Shown piece after piece: positions 16,062 through 26,049 of a stretch of DNA of 64,000 nt (position 1 is the first letter of the stretch; each line of letters begins with the position of its first letter). Origin of the DNA: SLSG01 sp964477035 (GTDB lineage Bacteria > Bacteroidota > Bacteroidia > Bacteroidales > UBA7960); assembly GCA_964477035.1 (NCBI GenBank), contig CAYZCW010000003.1:1-64000 (forward strand), written 5' to 3'. The position numbers and the translations under genes were made by a program. The notes beneath the pieces are model-generated. The model saw only the letters and a list, made by a program, of their open reading frames with translations, was not told the DNA's origin and made no database searches.

Positions 16062-18318
16062 AGGCCTGTATGTCTTCCTTGCCGATGCGGCTCACCTTCT
16101 GGATCCCCTTGATCTTTTTGAGTTTGTTGATCAGGTTGTTCAGGTGCTGGGTGTCATAGATGTACAGCATCACGGTGCCTTCGAAAGTTCCGGCATTGGT
16201 GTCGAAATGGATGTTGCGGATGTTGATGTTGTACTCGGAGGAAATGATGTTGGTCAGGTTCTGCAGCAAGCCCACATCGTCAATCCCCCTGACCTTGATG
16301 CCCGACAAAAAGGCAATGGATTTGTTGGTGATCCACTTGGCCTTGACGATGCGGTAGGCATACTTGGACATGAGCTGGTTGGCATTGGGGCAGTTGTTCC
16401 TGTGGATCTTGATGCCTTCGTTGATGGTCACGAAGCCGAACACGTCATCTCCGGGGATGGGGTTGCAACAGGGAGAGAGGGAATAATCCAGGTTTTCCAT
16501 ATTGTCCCCGATGAGCAGGGTGTCCGGTTTGTTCTTCAGCTGCTGCCTGATGGGATCCACCGGCGGCTCCTTCCGTTCCTGATGGCCCTCCCTGGACCGG
16601 CCGAATGGGTTTTTCAGGTAACTGAAAAGCCCGCCCCGCTCCTGCTCGGAGGCATAGGCCTTCAGGTCTTTCTGCCCGATCTTGCCGACGGCCACGTCAT
16701 AATAGAGGTCAAGGGGAGAAGGCAGCCTGAAGTGGTTAAGCAGTTTGTCGATGTTCTCCGGGGTGAAGGCGATCTTGAATTGTTTGAGCTTGCGCTCCAG
16801 GATCTCACGGCCTTCCTCTGCCTGTTTCTTGCGTTCCTCCTTGAGGGCGGCCTTGATCCTGCCTTTGGCCCGGGCCGTCTGCACGTAATTCAGCCAGTCG
16901 GTTTTCGGAAACTGTTTGGTGGAGGTGATGATCTCCACCTGGTCGCCGCTCTTGAGTGCGTGACTGAGGGGAACCAGCTTGTGGTTGACTTTGGCTCCCA
17001 GGCAGTTGTTTCCCACCTGGGAGTGAATGCTGTAGGCAAAGTCCAGGGCCGTGGAATCTGCCGGAAGCGTCCTCAACTCGCCTTTGGGCGTGAATACGAA
17101 TATCTCGTCCGAGAACAGGTTCAGTTTGAAATCATCGATGAAGTCCAGGGCGTCATCCTCCGAGGTCTTGAGAATCTCCCGGATGCGTCTCAGCCATTTA
17201 TCGATGCCGCTTTCGCCGGTCTTGGACTCCTTGTATTTCCAGTGGGCGGCATAGCCCTTTTCCGCCACCTCATCCATGCGGCGGGTGCGGATCTGCACCT
17301 CGACCCACTTCCCGGCACGGCTCATGACCGTGGTATGCAGGGATTCGTATCCATTGGCCTTGGGGGTGGATATCCAGTCCCTCAGGCGGTCGGGGTTGGG
17401 ACGGTAAATATCGGTCACGATGGAGTATACTTTCCAACAATCGGCCCTTTCCCTGGCTTCCGGAATATCCAGGATAATGCGGATGGCAAAAATATCGTAC
17501 ACCTCCTCAAAGGTGATGCCCTTTTTCTCCATCTTGCCCCAGATGGACTTGATGGACTTGGTCCTGGCCTGGACCTGAAAACTGAGGTCTTCCTTCTGCA
17601 GGGCTTTCTTGATGGGGGCTGTAAACGATGAAATGAAGCGGTTACGTTCCTCCTCGGATTCCTGCAGTTTCTGGGATATGGTCTGGTAGGCCTCCGGTTC
17701 GGTATACTTCATGGCCAGGTCTTCCAGCTCGCTCTTGATCACGTGAAAACCCATCCTGTGGGCCAGGGGGGCAAACAGGTACAGGGTTTCATTGGCCACC
17801 TTCAGCTGCTTCCGGGGCGGCAGGGAGTCCAGGGTGCGCATGTTGTGCAGCCTGTCGGCGAGCTTGATGAGAATCACCCGGACATCATCCGAAAGGGTCA
17901 GCAACATTTTTCGGAAGTTTTCCGCCTGCACCGAAGTGGTCTGGTCGAAAATGTCCGATATCTTGGTCAGCCCGTCAATGATGCGGGCCACCTCTTCCCC
18001 GAAATGATCCCTGATGTCGCTCAGGGTGTAGTCGGTGTCCTCCACCACATCGTGCAGCAGGGAACATACCGCGCTGGTGGCTCCCAGTCCGATTTCCTCC
18101 ACGGCGATCTGGGCCACGGCGATGGGATGGTAGATATAGGGCTCCCCGCTTTTTCGCCGGTGGTTCTTATGCGCTTCAACGGCAAAATTAAACGCCAGAC
18201 GGATCCGTTTGCGGTCCTCCTTGCTGATGGAAGGCCGGCAATGGGAAAGCATCGTCCTGTAACGCTTCAGGATCTCCTTCTTTTCCTGCTCCCGTGCAAT
18301 TGCTTCCTGTTCAGACAT
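16054..18318 (-). CDS. Bifunctional (p)ppGpp synthetase/hydrolase (RelA/SpoT)
   Basis: 754 residues with the full long-RSH layout. The HD hydrolase domain at about 50-200 has the HDVVEDTDYT motif and so is likely active. A synthetase domain (VYDIFAIRIIL, then GYESLHTTVMSRAGKWVEVQIRTRRMDE) follows, then a TGS domain (FTPKGELRTLPADSTALDFAYSIH), a helical part, and a C-terminal ACT domain. It makes and degrades the alarmone (p)ppGpp in response to starvation. It lies 77 bp downstream of ppx on the same strand as sixA, ppk and ppx. Polyphosphate metabolism and the stringent response are therefore encoded side by side. Confidence 0.96.
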   Translation of the reverse strand: MSEQEAIAREQEKKEILKRYRTMLSHCRPSISKEDRKRIRLAFNFAVEAHKNHRRKSGEPYIYHPIAVAQIAVEEIGLGATSAVCSLLHDVVEDTDYTLSDIRDHFGEEVARIIDGLTKISDIFDQTTSVQAENFRKMLLTLSDDVRVILIKLADRLHNMRTLDSLPPRKQLKVANETLYLFAPLAHRMGFHVIKSELEDLAMKYTEPEAYQTISQKLQESEEERNRFISSFTAPIKKALQKEDLSFQVQARTKSIKSIWGKMEKKGITFEEVYDIFAIRIILDIPEARERADCWKVYSIVTDIYRPNPDRLRDWISTPKANGYESLHTTVMSRAGKWVEVQIRTRRMDEVAEKGYAAHWKYKESKTGESGIDKWLRRIREILKTSEDDALDFIDDFKLNLFSDEIFVFTPKGELRTLPADSTALDFAYSIHSQVGNNCLGAKVNHKLVPLSHALKSGDQVEIITSTKQFPKTDWLNYVQTARAKGRIKAALKEERKKQAEEGREILERKLKQFKIAFTPENIDKLLNHFRLPSPLDLYYDVAVGKIGQKDLKAYASEQERGGLFSYLKNPFGRSREGHQERKEPPVDPIRQQLKNKPDTLLIGDNMENLDYSLSPCCNPIPGDDVFGFVTINEGIKIHRNNCPNANQLMSKYAYRIVKAKWITNKSIAFLSGIKVRGIDDVGLLQNLTNIISSEYNINIRNIHFDTNAGTFEGTVMLYIYDTQHLNNLINKLKKIKGIQKVSRIGKEDIQASA

Positions 18319-18395
18319 GGCTTTCTGTCCCCATTTATTGGTCTGGGGTTTCCTTCACACAAAGATACGCGAAAAATAAGAAGCCTCCCACAGGC

Positions 18396-19277
18396 TCAGG
18401 ACAGGTCCCGGAAAAGGGTATGGACGATTCCGTCTGACAGGCCTATCTTGGGCACATAGATCTCCCCGGCCTTTACCTGCTTCATGATGAACCGGAAGAT
18501 ATGCCCGGCCGGCACGATCACATCCGCCCGGTCCGGACGCAGCCCCAACTCCTGAATCCTGTCGTGCAGGGAGAACCCCTCCAGATGGGTCAGGCCGGAC
18601 TCCAGTTGCTCCCTTGTCAGGGTATGGGAAGCGGGATTCCCGTAAAGCTTGTTCAGTTTGTTGATGTTGCCGCCCGACCCGATCAGGCCCACCTCTGACC
18701 AGGCGCCCCGGTATCCCTTCAGCCAGCGCTTCATGGTTACCCACTCCTTCTTCTGAACCTTGTTGTTCAGCAAGCGCACCGTCCCGATGCGGAAGGAGTC
18801 CGAGGCCAGGACAGAGGTTCCCTGAAGGAGGCTAATTTCGGTGCTGCCACCGCCCACATCAATAAACATGTGGCAGGGCCTCTCGACCGGCAGCCGCAGG
18901 TCAGAGAATGCACTGACCAGCAAGGCTTCCTGCAGGCCGTCAATCACCTCGATCCGGATGCCAGACTCTTCGAACACACGTTCGATCACTTCCCGGCTGT
19001 TTTTGGCCTCCCGCATGGCCGAGGTGGCCAGGGCCCTGTAGGCAGCCGGCTGGTTGACATCGATAAGCAGGGCAAAGGCCCGCATGGTCTTCACCAGTTT
19101 TTCTGTCTTCTCCCCGGATATGCGGCCACTGACAAACACATCCTCTCCCAGCCGGATGGGCATGCGGACCAGGGAAGCCTTCTCCACCATGATCCGCCCC
19201 TCGCGGCGAAACACATTGGAGAAAAAAAGCCGCACGGCATTGGTGCCTATGTCAATGGCTGCCAGCAACATGGTCAT
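18396..19277 (-). CDS. Ppx/GppA-type exopolyphosphatase
   Basis: 293 residues, the short form lacking the C-terminal HD domain of E. coli Ppx. Actin-like ATPase fold motifs are clear: AAIDIGTNAVRLFFSNV (phosphate 1), FIDVGGGSTEISLLQG (phosphate 2) and GLIGSGGNINKL. The enzyme removes terminal phosphate from polyphosphate or from pppGpp; short forms may do either. The start overlaps the end of ppk by up to 26 bp, with ATGs at 19277 and 19271. Coupled translation with the synthesising enzyme is therefore likely. Confidence 0.9.
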   Translation of the reverse strand: MTMLLAAIDIGTNAVRLFFSNVFRREGRIMVEKASLVRMPIRLGEDVFVSGRISGEKTEKLVKTMRAFALLIDVNQPAAYRALATSAMREAKNSREVIERVFEESGIRIEVIDGLQEALLVSAFSDLRLPVERPCHMFIDVGGGSTEISLLQGTSVLASDSFRIGTVRLLNNKVQKKEWVTMKRWLKGYRGAWSEVGLIGSGGNINKLNKLYGNPASHTLTREQLESGLTHLEGFSLHDRIQELGLRPDRADVIVPAGHIFRFIMKQVKAGEIYVPKIGLSDGIVHTLFRDLS

Positions 19278-21342
19278 CTGGATTTGAAATGGTTATGGCT
19301 TGTTTTCTGAAATATTCGTAGATGGCCCACTGACTTCTGAGGGGCTTCCCCGTAGCCTGATGGCGGTAGCGGTTCTCCCCCTCCCTGTCCAGGATGCGGG
19401 CTTTGACATTGTCGCGCCATTGAATCTCCAGCATATCCAGCAACTCTTTTTTCAGCCCGGGATCCAAAACCGGGCAACCCACCTCGATCCGGTAGTCCAG
19501 GTTGCGCGTCATGAAATCGGCAGAAGAGATAAAGACCCGCTCCTCCCCAGCATTGTGGAAGACAAATACCCGGGAATGCTCCAGGTAGCGGTCCACAATG
19601 CTGATGGCGCCGATGTCGCTGCCGGAGGCCCCGGCTCCGAGCACACAAATGCCCCTGATGATCAGCCGGATGCTGACCCCGGCCCGGCTTGCCTGGCATA
19701 GCTTCTGTACCATGTCCGGGTCGACCAGGGAGTTCATCTTCAACAGGATGCCAGCGGACTTGCCTTCCCGTGCGTTGCGGATTTCCTGCGATATCAGCCT
19801 GTTGTAAAAGCGCCTGGTCCGGTAGGGAGACACCACCAGGTGCTTGAAACCGACGGGTGCATAGACGGCTTTCTCGAACAGGCCGAACACCCGATCCACC
19901 TCCTGGGTGATCCGCTGGTCGCTTGTCAGAAGGCTGTCGTCGGCATACCTGCCGGCGGTTTGTTCATTGAAGTTTCCTGTTCCGATGTTGGCATAAGAGC
20001 GGGTCTGTTTCCCTTCCTTGCGCTTGATCAACATCAGTTTGGCGTGGACCTTGATGCCGGGGATGCCCTGGATCACTTTCACCCCTTCCTCCTGCAGTTT
20101 CTCGGCCCAGAAAATATTGGCCTGTTCATCGAACCGGGCCTGCAGCTCCATGAAAACCGTCACATTTTTACCGTTGCGGGCGGCATTGATCAGGGCATTG
20201 ATGACGCGGGAGTTCCTGGCGGCGCGGTAAATGGTCATTTTGATGCTGCCCACCTGGGGGTCGATGGAGGCCTCCCGGAGCAGGTCAATGATGTACCTGA
20301 ACGACTGGTAAGGAAAATGCAGCAGGACATCCTTCTTGCGGACCACGTCCAGAATGCTGCGCCTGCCTTCCAGGTCGCGATGCGGCAGGGCCGGCATGGA
20401 CGGGTATTCCAGGTGGGGACCGCCCAGGTTGGGAAAGTCCATGAAATCCCGGAAGTTATGGTACCGCCCCCCGGGGACCAGATTATCCCGCTTGGAAATC
20501 TTTAATTGCCGGCATAGCACCTCGAGCAGGGCGGAAGGCATGTCCTGGTCGTAGACGAACCTGACAGGCCGGCCTTTTTTCCTTTGTCTGAGGCTCTCGG
20601 AAAGGCGTTCCACGAAACTCCGCGACACGTCATTGTCGATGTCCAGCTCCGCATCACGGGTCAGCTTCACCGTATAGGCCTCAAACACATCGAAGTCGAA
20701 AATCGGAAAGATATCCGGAAGGCAAAACCGGATCACATCGTCCAACAGGATGACATGATGCTGCCCGGAGGGACCGGGCAGGATCACGAAGCGGTCGAGG
20801 GCCGGGGACGGCACCTTGATCAGGGCAAAGTCGTCCGGCCGTCCGCCGTCGGCACGGGCCAGGCGGACAGCCAGGTAGATGGCCCGGTCACGGATGAAGG
20901 AAGTGCGCCGGAGATTCCGCACCATCAGCGGGAAGATGGCCGGACGGACCGTCTCCCTGAAATACCGGCCCACGAATGCCTGTTGCTCCCCGGTAAGCTG
21001 CTTTTCGTTGAGCAGGAAAATCCCTTCCTCTTCCAGCTTGCCGATCAGCTCCCGGTGGATGCCGTCGAAGCGTTTCTGTCGCTTCAGATAGATCTTGTTG
21101 ATCTTAGCCAGAACCGCCTCCGGGTCAAAGTCCAGGTCGACCGTGTGCTTTTTGACCATGTCGGCCAGCCGCCGCAGGGTGGCCACCCTGACACGGAAAA
21201 ACTCATCCAGATTGTTGGAGTAGATGCCCAGAAAGCGCATCCGTTCCACAAGGGGAACCCGCTCGTCTGCCGCCTCCTGCAGGACCCTGTCGTTAAAAGA
21301 CAACCAGCTGATTTCCCGATTGACCAGGTCAGGTTTTTTCAC
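19252..21342 (-). CDS. ppk1: Polyphosphate kinase 1
   Basis: 696 residues, full length. The N-terminal domain shows NREISWLSFNDRVLQEA. The catalytic half has the phospholipase-D-like fold, with KVHAKLMLIKRKEG carrying the autophosphorylated His and ANIGTGNFNEQTA following it. The second histidine loop region near RVFVFHNAGEERVFISSADFMTRNLDYRIE is intact. It reversibly polymerises the ATP gamma-phosphate into polyphosphate. The start forms an ATGA overlap with the sixA stop (21339-21342), and the end overlaps ppx. Confidence 0.96.
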   Translation of the reverse strand: MKKPDLVNREISWLSFNDRVLQEAADERVPLVERMRFLGIYSNNLDEFFRVRVATLRRLADMVKKHTVDLDFDPEAVLAKINKIYLKRQKRFDGIHRELIGKLEEEGIFLLNEKQLTGEQQAFVGRYFRETVRPAIFPLMVRNLRRTSFIRDRAIYLAVRLARADGGRPDDFALIKVPSPALDRFVILPGPSGQHHVILLDDVIRFCLPDIFPIFDFDVFEAYTVKLTRDAELDIDNDVSRSFVERLSESLRQRKKGRPVRFVYDQDMPSALLEVLCRQLKISKRDNLVPGGRYHNFRDFMDFPNLGGPHLEYPSMPALPHRDLEGRRSILDVVRKKDVLLHFPYQSFRYIIDLLREASIDPQVGSIKMTIYRAARNSRVINALINAARNGKNVTVFMELQARFDEQANIFWAEKLQEEGVKVIQGIPGIKVHAKLMLIKRKEGKQTRSYANIGTGNFNEQTAGRYADDSLLTSDQRITQEVDRVFGLFEKAVYAPVGFKHLVVSPYRTRRFYNRLISQEIRNAREGKSAGILLKMNSLVDPDMVQKLCQASRAGVSIRLIIRGICVLGAGASGSDIGAISIVDRYLEHSRVFVFHNAGEERVFISSADFMTRNLDYRIEVGCPVLDPGLKKELLDMLEIQWRDNVKARILDREGENRYRHQATGKPLRSQWAIYEYFRKQAITISNPDDHVAGSH

Positions 21343-21839
21343 GGCCTGAGCATCTTGGGGGTGATCAGAAACAGCACTTTATGAGAGGCCAGAGGGATCT
21401 CTTCCCATTTTTCGCAGTCGAAGCCGACCCCGACGACCCCGGTGGTTGGCATGTATTGGACCGGTTCTTTCAGGAAAAGGTTGGCCAGCTGGGTAAGGAC
21501 CGGGTTGTGCCCGACCAGCAGCACACAGTCCTTGTCGTCAGGCAAAGTCACGAGCAGCTCATAGACTCCTTCGGCCCCCTGGTGGTATATGCCGGGCTCA
21601 ACCTGCACCTCCCCGGGAGGATAACCCAACGCCTCTGCCAGCAACCTCGCGGTATCCAGGGCCCTTACGGCATGACTTGCAACCACCAGGCCGGGCATGA
21701 TTTCCTGCCGCGCAAGCCACTGCCCCACCAACCTGGTTCGCTCCACCCCGGTATCGAGTAGGGTGCGTTCATGATCGGGCTGCGTGGGCTGATTCCAGGA
21801 AGATTTGCCATGCCGGGCCAGCAACAGTGTCTTTGCCAT
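21339..21839 (-). CDS. SixA-type histidine phosphatase
   Basis: 166 residues. A branch-1 histidine phosphatase with the catalytic LARHGKSSW motif at residues 6-14, a second LVVASHAVRALDTARLL stretch containing the substrate-binding Arg, and VLLVGHNPVLTQLANLF with the second catalytic His. SixA dephosphorylates phosphohistidine on phosphotransfer proteins in E. coli; small relatives act on other phosphates. A four-base ATGA overlap with ppk and a run with ppx and rel suggest a role in phosphate or polyphosphate physiology here, which is an inference from position. Confidence 0.85.
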   Translation of the reverse strand: MAKTLLLARHGKSSWNQPTQPDHERTLLDTGVERTRLVGQWLARQEIMPGLVVASHAVRALDTARLLAEALGYPPGEVQVEPGIYHQGAEGVYELLVTLPDDKDCVLLVGHNPVLTQLANLFLKEPVQYMPTTGVVGVGFDCEKWEEIPLASHKVLFLITPKMLRP

Positions 21840-21865
21840 GGGCTTGCCTTTGAGAAAGCGGGCGG

Positions 21866-21898
21866 GTGGGACCTGCCTGAAAGACCGGCAGGGCCCAC
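21866..21898 (-). terminator. Hairpin downstream of glyA
   Basis: Arms 21866-21877 and 21887-21898 pair over 12 positions with one mismatch, just after the glyA stop. No strong U-tract follows, so read-through into sixA is possible. Confidence 0.4.
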
Positions 21899-21915
21899 CA
21901 CATGCCTGCCTTTGG

Positions 21916-23196
21916 TTAGTAGGAGAACAGGGGGAACTGCTCCATCAACTCGTTGACCTTGCGGCGCACCCCTTCGATCACCTGCTCATCGTCAATGTGG
22001 GAAATGACCTCGTCGATCAGCTCCACAATATAAACCACATCCTTTTCCTTGAGGCCCCTGGTGGTGACGGCCGGGGTGCCGATCCGGATGCCTGAGGTCT
22101 GGAACGGGGAGCGGCTGTCGAAAGGCACCATGTTCTTGTTGATGGTGATGTCTGCCCGCACCAGGGTGTTTTCAACCTTCTTGCCGGTAATGTCCGGAAA
22201 TTTTGAACGCAGGTCGATCAGCATCAGATGGTTGTCAGTTCCTCCGGAAGTCACGTGGTAGCCCCTTTCCACGAACGCCTTTGCCATGGCCTGGGCGTTT
22301 TTCATGACCTGCTCCCCGTATTGCTTCCAGGAAGGACTGAGCGCCTCCCCGAAGGCCACCGCCTTGGCGGCGATCACGTGCTCCAGTGGCCCGCCCTGGG
22401 TTCCCGGGAAGACAGCACTGTCCAGCACGGCCGACATCATTTTGACCTCCCCCTTGGGGGTTTTCAGTCCCCAGGGATTCTCAAAGTCCTTGCCCATCAA
22501 GATCATTCCCCCACGCGGTCCCCTGAGGGTTTTGTGCGTGGTGGTGGTGATGATGTGGCAGTGCGGCAGGGGATCGTTGAGCAGTTTGGCCGCAATGAGG
22601 CCGGCAGGATGGGCGATGTCGGCCATCAGGAGGGCCCCCACCTTGTCGGCTACTTCCCGCATGCGGGCATAGTCCCAGTCGCGCGGATAGGCCGAAGCCC
22701 CCGCCACAATGAGCCGGGGCTTTTCCTTCAGGGCGATGCGCTCCATCTCCTCATAATCGATCGTGCCGGTTTCTTCGCTCACGCCGTAGGCGACGGGACG
22801 ATAGAGGATGCCGCTGAGGTTCACCGGGGCGCCGTGGGACAGGTGGCCGCCGTGGCTCAGATCCAGGCCCATGAAGGTATCCCCCGGCTGCAGGCAGGCC
22901 AGAAAAACGGCCGCATTGGCCTGGGCCCCGCTGTGGGGCTGCACATTGGCCCATTCGGCACCGAACAACTCCCTGGCCCTGTCAATGGCCAGCTGTTCTG
23001 ATTGGTCCACGATCTGGCAGCCGCCATAGTAGCGCCGGCCGGGATAGCCCTCTGCATATTTGTTGGTCATCACGCTCCCCATGGCCTCCATGACCTGGTC
23101 GCTGACGAAGTTCTCCGAGGCAATCAGTTCGACGCCATGCATCTGGCGGTCGCGTTCCTGCCCGATCAAATCAAAAATCCGGTGGTCTCTTTCCAT
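21916..23196 (-). CDS. glyA: Serine hydroxymethyltransferase
   Basis: 426 residues. A fold-type I PLP enzyme: NKYAEGYPGRRYYGGC, NVQPHSGAQANAAV and DIAHPAGLI are present, and the PLP lysine lies in TTTTHKTLRGPRGG at about residue 227. It interconverts serine and glycine with tetrahydrofolate, supplying one-carbon units for purine synthesis (purA, purD and purQ are elsewhere in the window). A -7 box lies about 50 bases upstream. It is followed by sixA after 76 bp containing a hairpin. Confidence 0.97.
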   Translation of the reverse strand: MERDHRIFDLIGQERDRQMHGVELIASENFVSDQVMEAMGSVMTNKYAEGYPGRRYYGGCQIVDQSEQLAIDRARELFGAEWANVQPHSGAQANAAVFLACLQPGDTFMGLDLSHGGHLSHGAPVNLSGILYRPVAYGVSEETGTIDYEEMERIALKEKPRLIVAGASAYPRDWDYARMREVADKVGALLMADIAHPAGLIAAKLLNDPLPHCHIITTTTHKTLRGPRGGMILMGKDFENPWGLKTPKGEVKMMSAVLDSAVFPGTQGGPLEHVIAAKAVAFGEALSPSWKQYGEQVMKNAQAMAKAFVERGYHVTSGGTDNHLMLIDLRSKFPDITGKKVENTLVRADITINKNMVPFDSRSPFQTSGIRIGTPAVTTRGLKEKDVVYIVELIDEVISHIDDEQVIEGVRRKVNELMEQFPLFSY

Positions 23197-23246
23197 TGCT
23201 GTAGGGAAGTTTTATATAGTTCATTAATAACGACTTAAATAAGCCC

Positions 23247-23254
23247 CAAAATTA
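23247..23254 (-). promoter_or_regulatory. -7 box TAATTTTG of glyA
   Basis: Minus-strand TAnnTTTG match about 50 bases before the glyA ATG. No well-spaced TTG was found. Confidence 0.45.
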
Positions 23255-23357
23255 AACATATTTTGGCACATGGGGAAGAAACAAAAAGCCGCCGAATACC
23301 CCAAAATTGGTATTTTTACCCCCTTATTGCATCATTCACCTTCTAAATACCAACACC

Positions 23358-25961
23358 ATGAGACGTCTGTTTGTTTTCCTGCTTGTGATTTGCATGGCCT
23401 CCGGATTTGCCAGGGCTGAAGAGAAGATGGTAATTCCCGCCTGGCTGGTTATCCAGCCGGTGGATGTCAACTATCCGGTTTTCCACGAGGTGGAAAACAC
23501 CCAGGGCAAGGCCTTTTCGGACCGAGACCTGCTGGGCTTCGATTTTTTCGATCTGGCGGATTATTTCCCGGAAGAGGGGAAGGTTCTCCCATGGACCGGC
23601 GGACTGGAAAGGACGTGGGTGCCGGGTTCCACCGATGAGAACGGCTATGTGATCCTGGATGGGGAAGACAGCCCCGCCAGGCCACAACTGGCTTACCTGG
23701 CCACTTATATCCGGGCCGACCGCTGGGTCAAAACCCAGCTGGAGATCAAAAGTCCCTACATGCTGGAAGCCTACCTGAACGGCCGGCGCATCGGCACCAA
23801 GGCCAGCGTGGAGAAGGAAGAGAACACCATCGGGAAAGTATCCCAGGAATTGAAGCTGGATCGGGGAACCCACCTGCTGGTGATCAAGACCTTGCGTCCG
23901 CCGGGGGAAGGCCTCGGCTGGAAAGTCATGGCCAACCTGGAGGTGAAGGACCCATTCAAGACAACCGACCTGGCACCCAAACTGGATCCTGCCAACATCA
24001 AGAACATCAGCCACATCATGGACGGACTCAAGGTCACCGGGGTGGATCCCTCCTCCGACGGCAGCCTGTATGCCATCAGCTTCAGCCGCTCCCTTCCCCC
24101 TTCCGACCAGTCGGAACGCTGGACCGAGATCCGGCGTTTCAGCGACGGGCAAACAGTCCATTCTTTTCGCCACTCAAGGGCCTCAAGGGTGTCCTGGCTC
24201 CCCAAAAGCAATGCCGTTTCCTACACAAGCACCCGCGAGGGCAAGACCACCATCCACTGGCACCACATGGAAACCGGGGAGCAAAAGGTGATCCTGGAGG
24301 ATGTGGACAAGATGGGCGGGTTCAGCTGGTCGCCCGACGAGTCGTTTATCATCTATTCGATCCGGGAGGATGGTTCCGGCACCGATGCCACCATGCGTCA
24401 GGTGCTGGGCATGCAGGACCGTCCCGGCCACTGGCGAAACCGCAGCTTTCTGTACCACCTGGACGTGGCCACCGGGATCCGCACCCGCCTGACACACGGG
24501 AGCCGGACCACCAGCCTGGAAGACATCAGCCCCGACAACAAGACCCTTTTGATCAGCCAGTCAAGACCCGACTACCAGGAACGCCCCTACGTCAAACAGG
24601 ACCTCATGCTGCTCGATCTGGAGACCCTGCAGGTCGACACCCTGCTGAAGGATCAGCAGTGGGCGGTTTCCGCCTCCTTCTCCCCCGACGGCACGAAATT
24701 GCTGGCCACCGGCGGCCCCTCCGCCTTTGGCGGGGCCGGGGAGAACGTCCCGGAGGGGACCATCCCCAACAATTACGATACCCAGGCCTATGTTTATGAC
24801 CTGCAGACACGCACCGCACGTTGCTTTACCCTGGAATTCGCCCCCTCGGTGTCCTCGGTGCGCTGGCATGCGCAAAGCAACCAGGTGTATATCCTGACGG
24901 TGGACGAGGACTACCAGCGCATCTACCGCTACGACCCCCGCCGCGACCGGTTCAGCCTGGTGCAGACCGGGGTGGATTATGCCTCGGGCATGGGCCTTGC
25001 CGCCCATGCTCCCCTGATGACCTTCCTGGGCAACCAGACGAACGCCCCGCGCAAAGCCTATGTGATGAACCTGTCCAACGAGCGCAGCAGGGTTCTTGAG
25101 GACACGGAAGGAGAGGCTTTTCGCCATGTGGCACTTGGAGAAACGGGCAACTGGGATTTTACCGCCTCGACCGGGGTGGAAATCAAAGGGCGTTACTACC
25201 TGCCTCCGGGATTCGACCCGGAACGCCAATACCCCATGATCGTTTACTATTACGGAGGCACCACGCCCGTGGGCCGGACCTTCGGGGGGCGGTACCCGTT
25301 CAACCTGTGGGCCGGCAACGGCTATGTGGTCTATGTGTTGCAGCCCAGCGGGGCCACCGGCTTCGGACAGGAATTCTCCGCCGCCCATGTGAACAACTGG
25401 GGCATCACCGTGGCCGATGAGATCATCGAAGGCACCCGGGCCTTTTTGCAGGCCCATCCCTTTGTGGACGGATCCAGGGTCGGGTGCGCCGGGGCCTCAT
25501 ACGGGGGCTTCATGACCATGCTGCTGATGACCCGTACCGACCTGTTTGCGGCCGCCATCTCCCATGCGGGGATCAGCTCCATTTCCAGCTACTGGGGGGA
25601 AGGTTACTGGGGATATTCCTACAGTGCCGAGGCCTCTGCCGGGAGCTTCCCCTGGAACAGCCCCGAGATCTATGTGGACCAAAGCCCGCTGTTCCGGGCA
25701 GACAAAATCACCACCCCGCTATTGCTGCTGACGGGCGACAGCGACACCAACGTGCCTCCGGGAGAGAGCATCCAGCTGTTCACCGCGCTGAAGATGCTGG
25801 ACCGTCCCGTGGAGCTCATCCTGGTCAAGGGAGAAGACCACCACATCGTGACCTACTCCAAACGCATCCAATGGCATAATGCCATCATGGCCTGGTGGGA
25901 CAAGTACCTGAAAGACCAGCCCGAGTGGTGGGAGGACCAGTATCCGGCAAAGAACTATTAA
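23358..25961 (+). CDS. S9 family (prolyl oligopeptidase-type) secreted peptidase
   Basis: 867 residues from the ATG at 23358, giving a signal peptide (RRLFVFLLVICMASGFARAEEK). The middle region carries TolB/WD-like beta-propeller repeats (FSWSPDESFIIYSIRED, VSASFSPDGTKLLATGG). The C-terminal alpha/beta hydrolase has the nucleophile in GCAGASYGGFMTML, the Asp in LTGDSDTNVPPGES and the His in GEDHHIVTYSKR, so the triad is intact. An extra N-terminal jelly-roll-like region (residues 25-200) precedes the propeller. It probably hydrolyses oligopeptides in the periplasm. It is transcribed alone, ending at a strong bidirectional terminator. Confidence 0.9.
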   Translation: MRRLFVFLLVICMASGFARAEEKMVIPAWLVIQPVDVNYPVFHEVENTQGKAFSDRDLLGFDFFDLADYFPEEGKVLPWTGGLERTWVPGSTDENGYVILDGEDSPARPQLAYLATYIRADRWVKTQLEIKSPYMLEAYLNGRRIGTKASVEKEENTIGKVSQELKLDRGTHLLVIKTLRPPGEGLGWKVMANLEVKDPFKTTDLAPKLDPANIKNISHIMDGLKVTGVDPSSDGSLYAISFSRSLPPSDQSERWTEIRRFSDGQTVHSFRHSRASRVSWLPKSNAVSYTSTREGKTTIHWHHMETGEQKVILEDVDKMGGFSWSPDESFIIYSIREDGSGTDATMRQVLGMQDRPGHWRNRSFLYHLDVATGIRTRLTHGSRTTSLEDISPDNKTLLISQSRPDYQERPYVKQDLMLLDLETLQVDTLLKDQQWAVSASFSPDGTKLLATGGPSAFGGAGENVPEGTIPNNYDTQAYVYDLQTRTARCFTLEFAPSVSSVRWHAQSNQVYILTVDEDYQRIYRYDPRRDRFSLVQTGVDYASGMGLAAHAPLMTFLGNQTNAPRKAYVMNLSNERSRVLEDTEGEAFRHVALGETGNWDFTASTGVEIKGRYYLPPGFDPERQYPMIVYYYGGTTPVGRTFGGRYPFNLWAGNGYVVYVLQPSGATGFGQEFSAAHVNNWGITVADEIIEGTRAFLQAHPFVDGSRVGCAGASYGGFMTMLLMTRTDLFAAAISHAGISSISSYWGEGYWGYSYSAEASAGSFPWNSPEIYVDQSPLFRADKITTPLLLLTGDSDTNVPPGESIQLFTALKMLDRPVELILVKGEDHHIVTYSKRIQWHNAIMAWWDKYLKDQPEWWEDQYPAKNY

Positions 25962-25991
25962 GGCACATCCACGGCCACGTCATTCCCGTAA

Positions 25992-26029
25992 GAAAAGCCC
26001 ATCGCGCAAGGCTGCGCGATGGGCTTTTC
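25992..26029. terminator. Strong bidirectional intrinsic terminator
   Basis: A 17-bp perfect stem (25992-26008 with 26013-26029), loop AGGC, flanked by A4 on the left and T4 on the right, so it works on both strands. It lies between the convergent S9 peptidase and DUF1080 genes. Confidence 0.9.
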
Positions 26030-26049
26030 ACGAAATGCATCGTCCCGGG

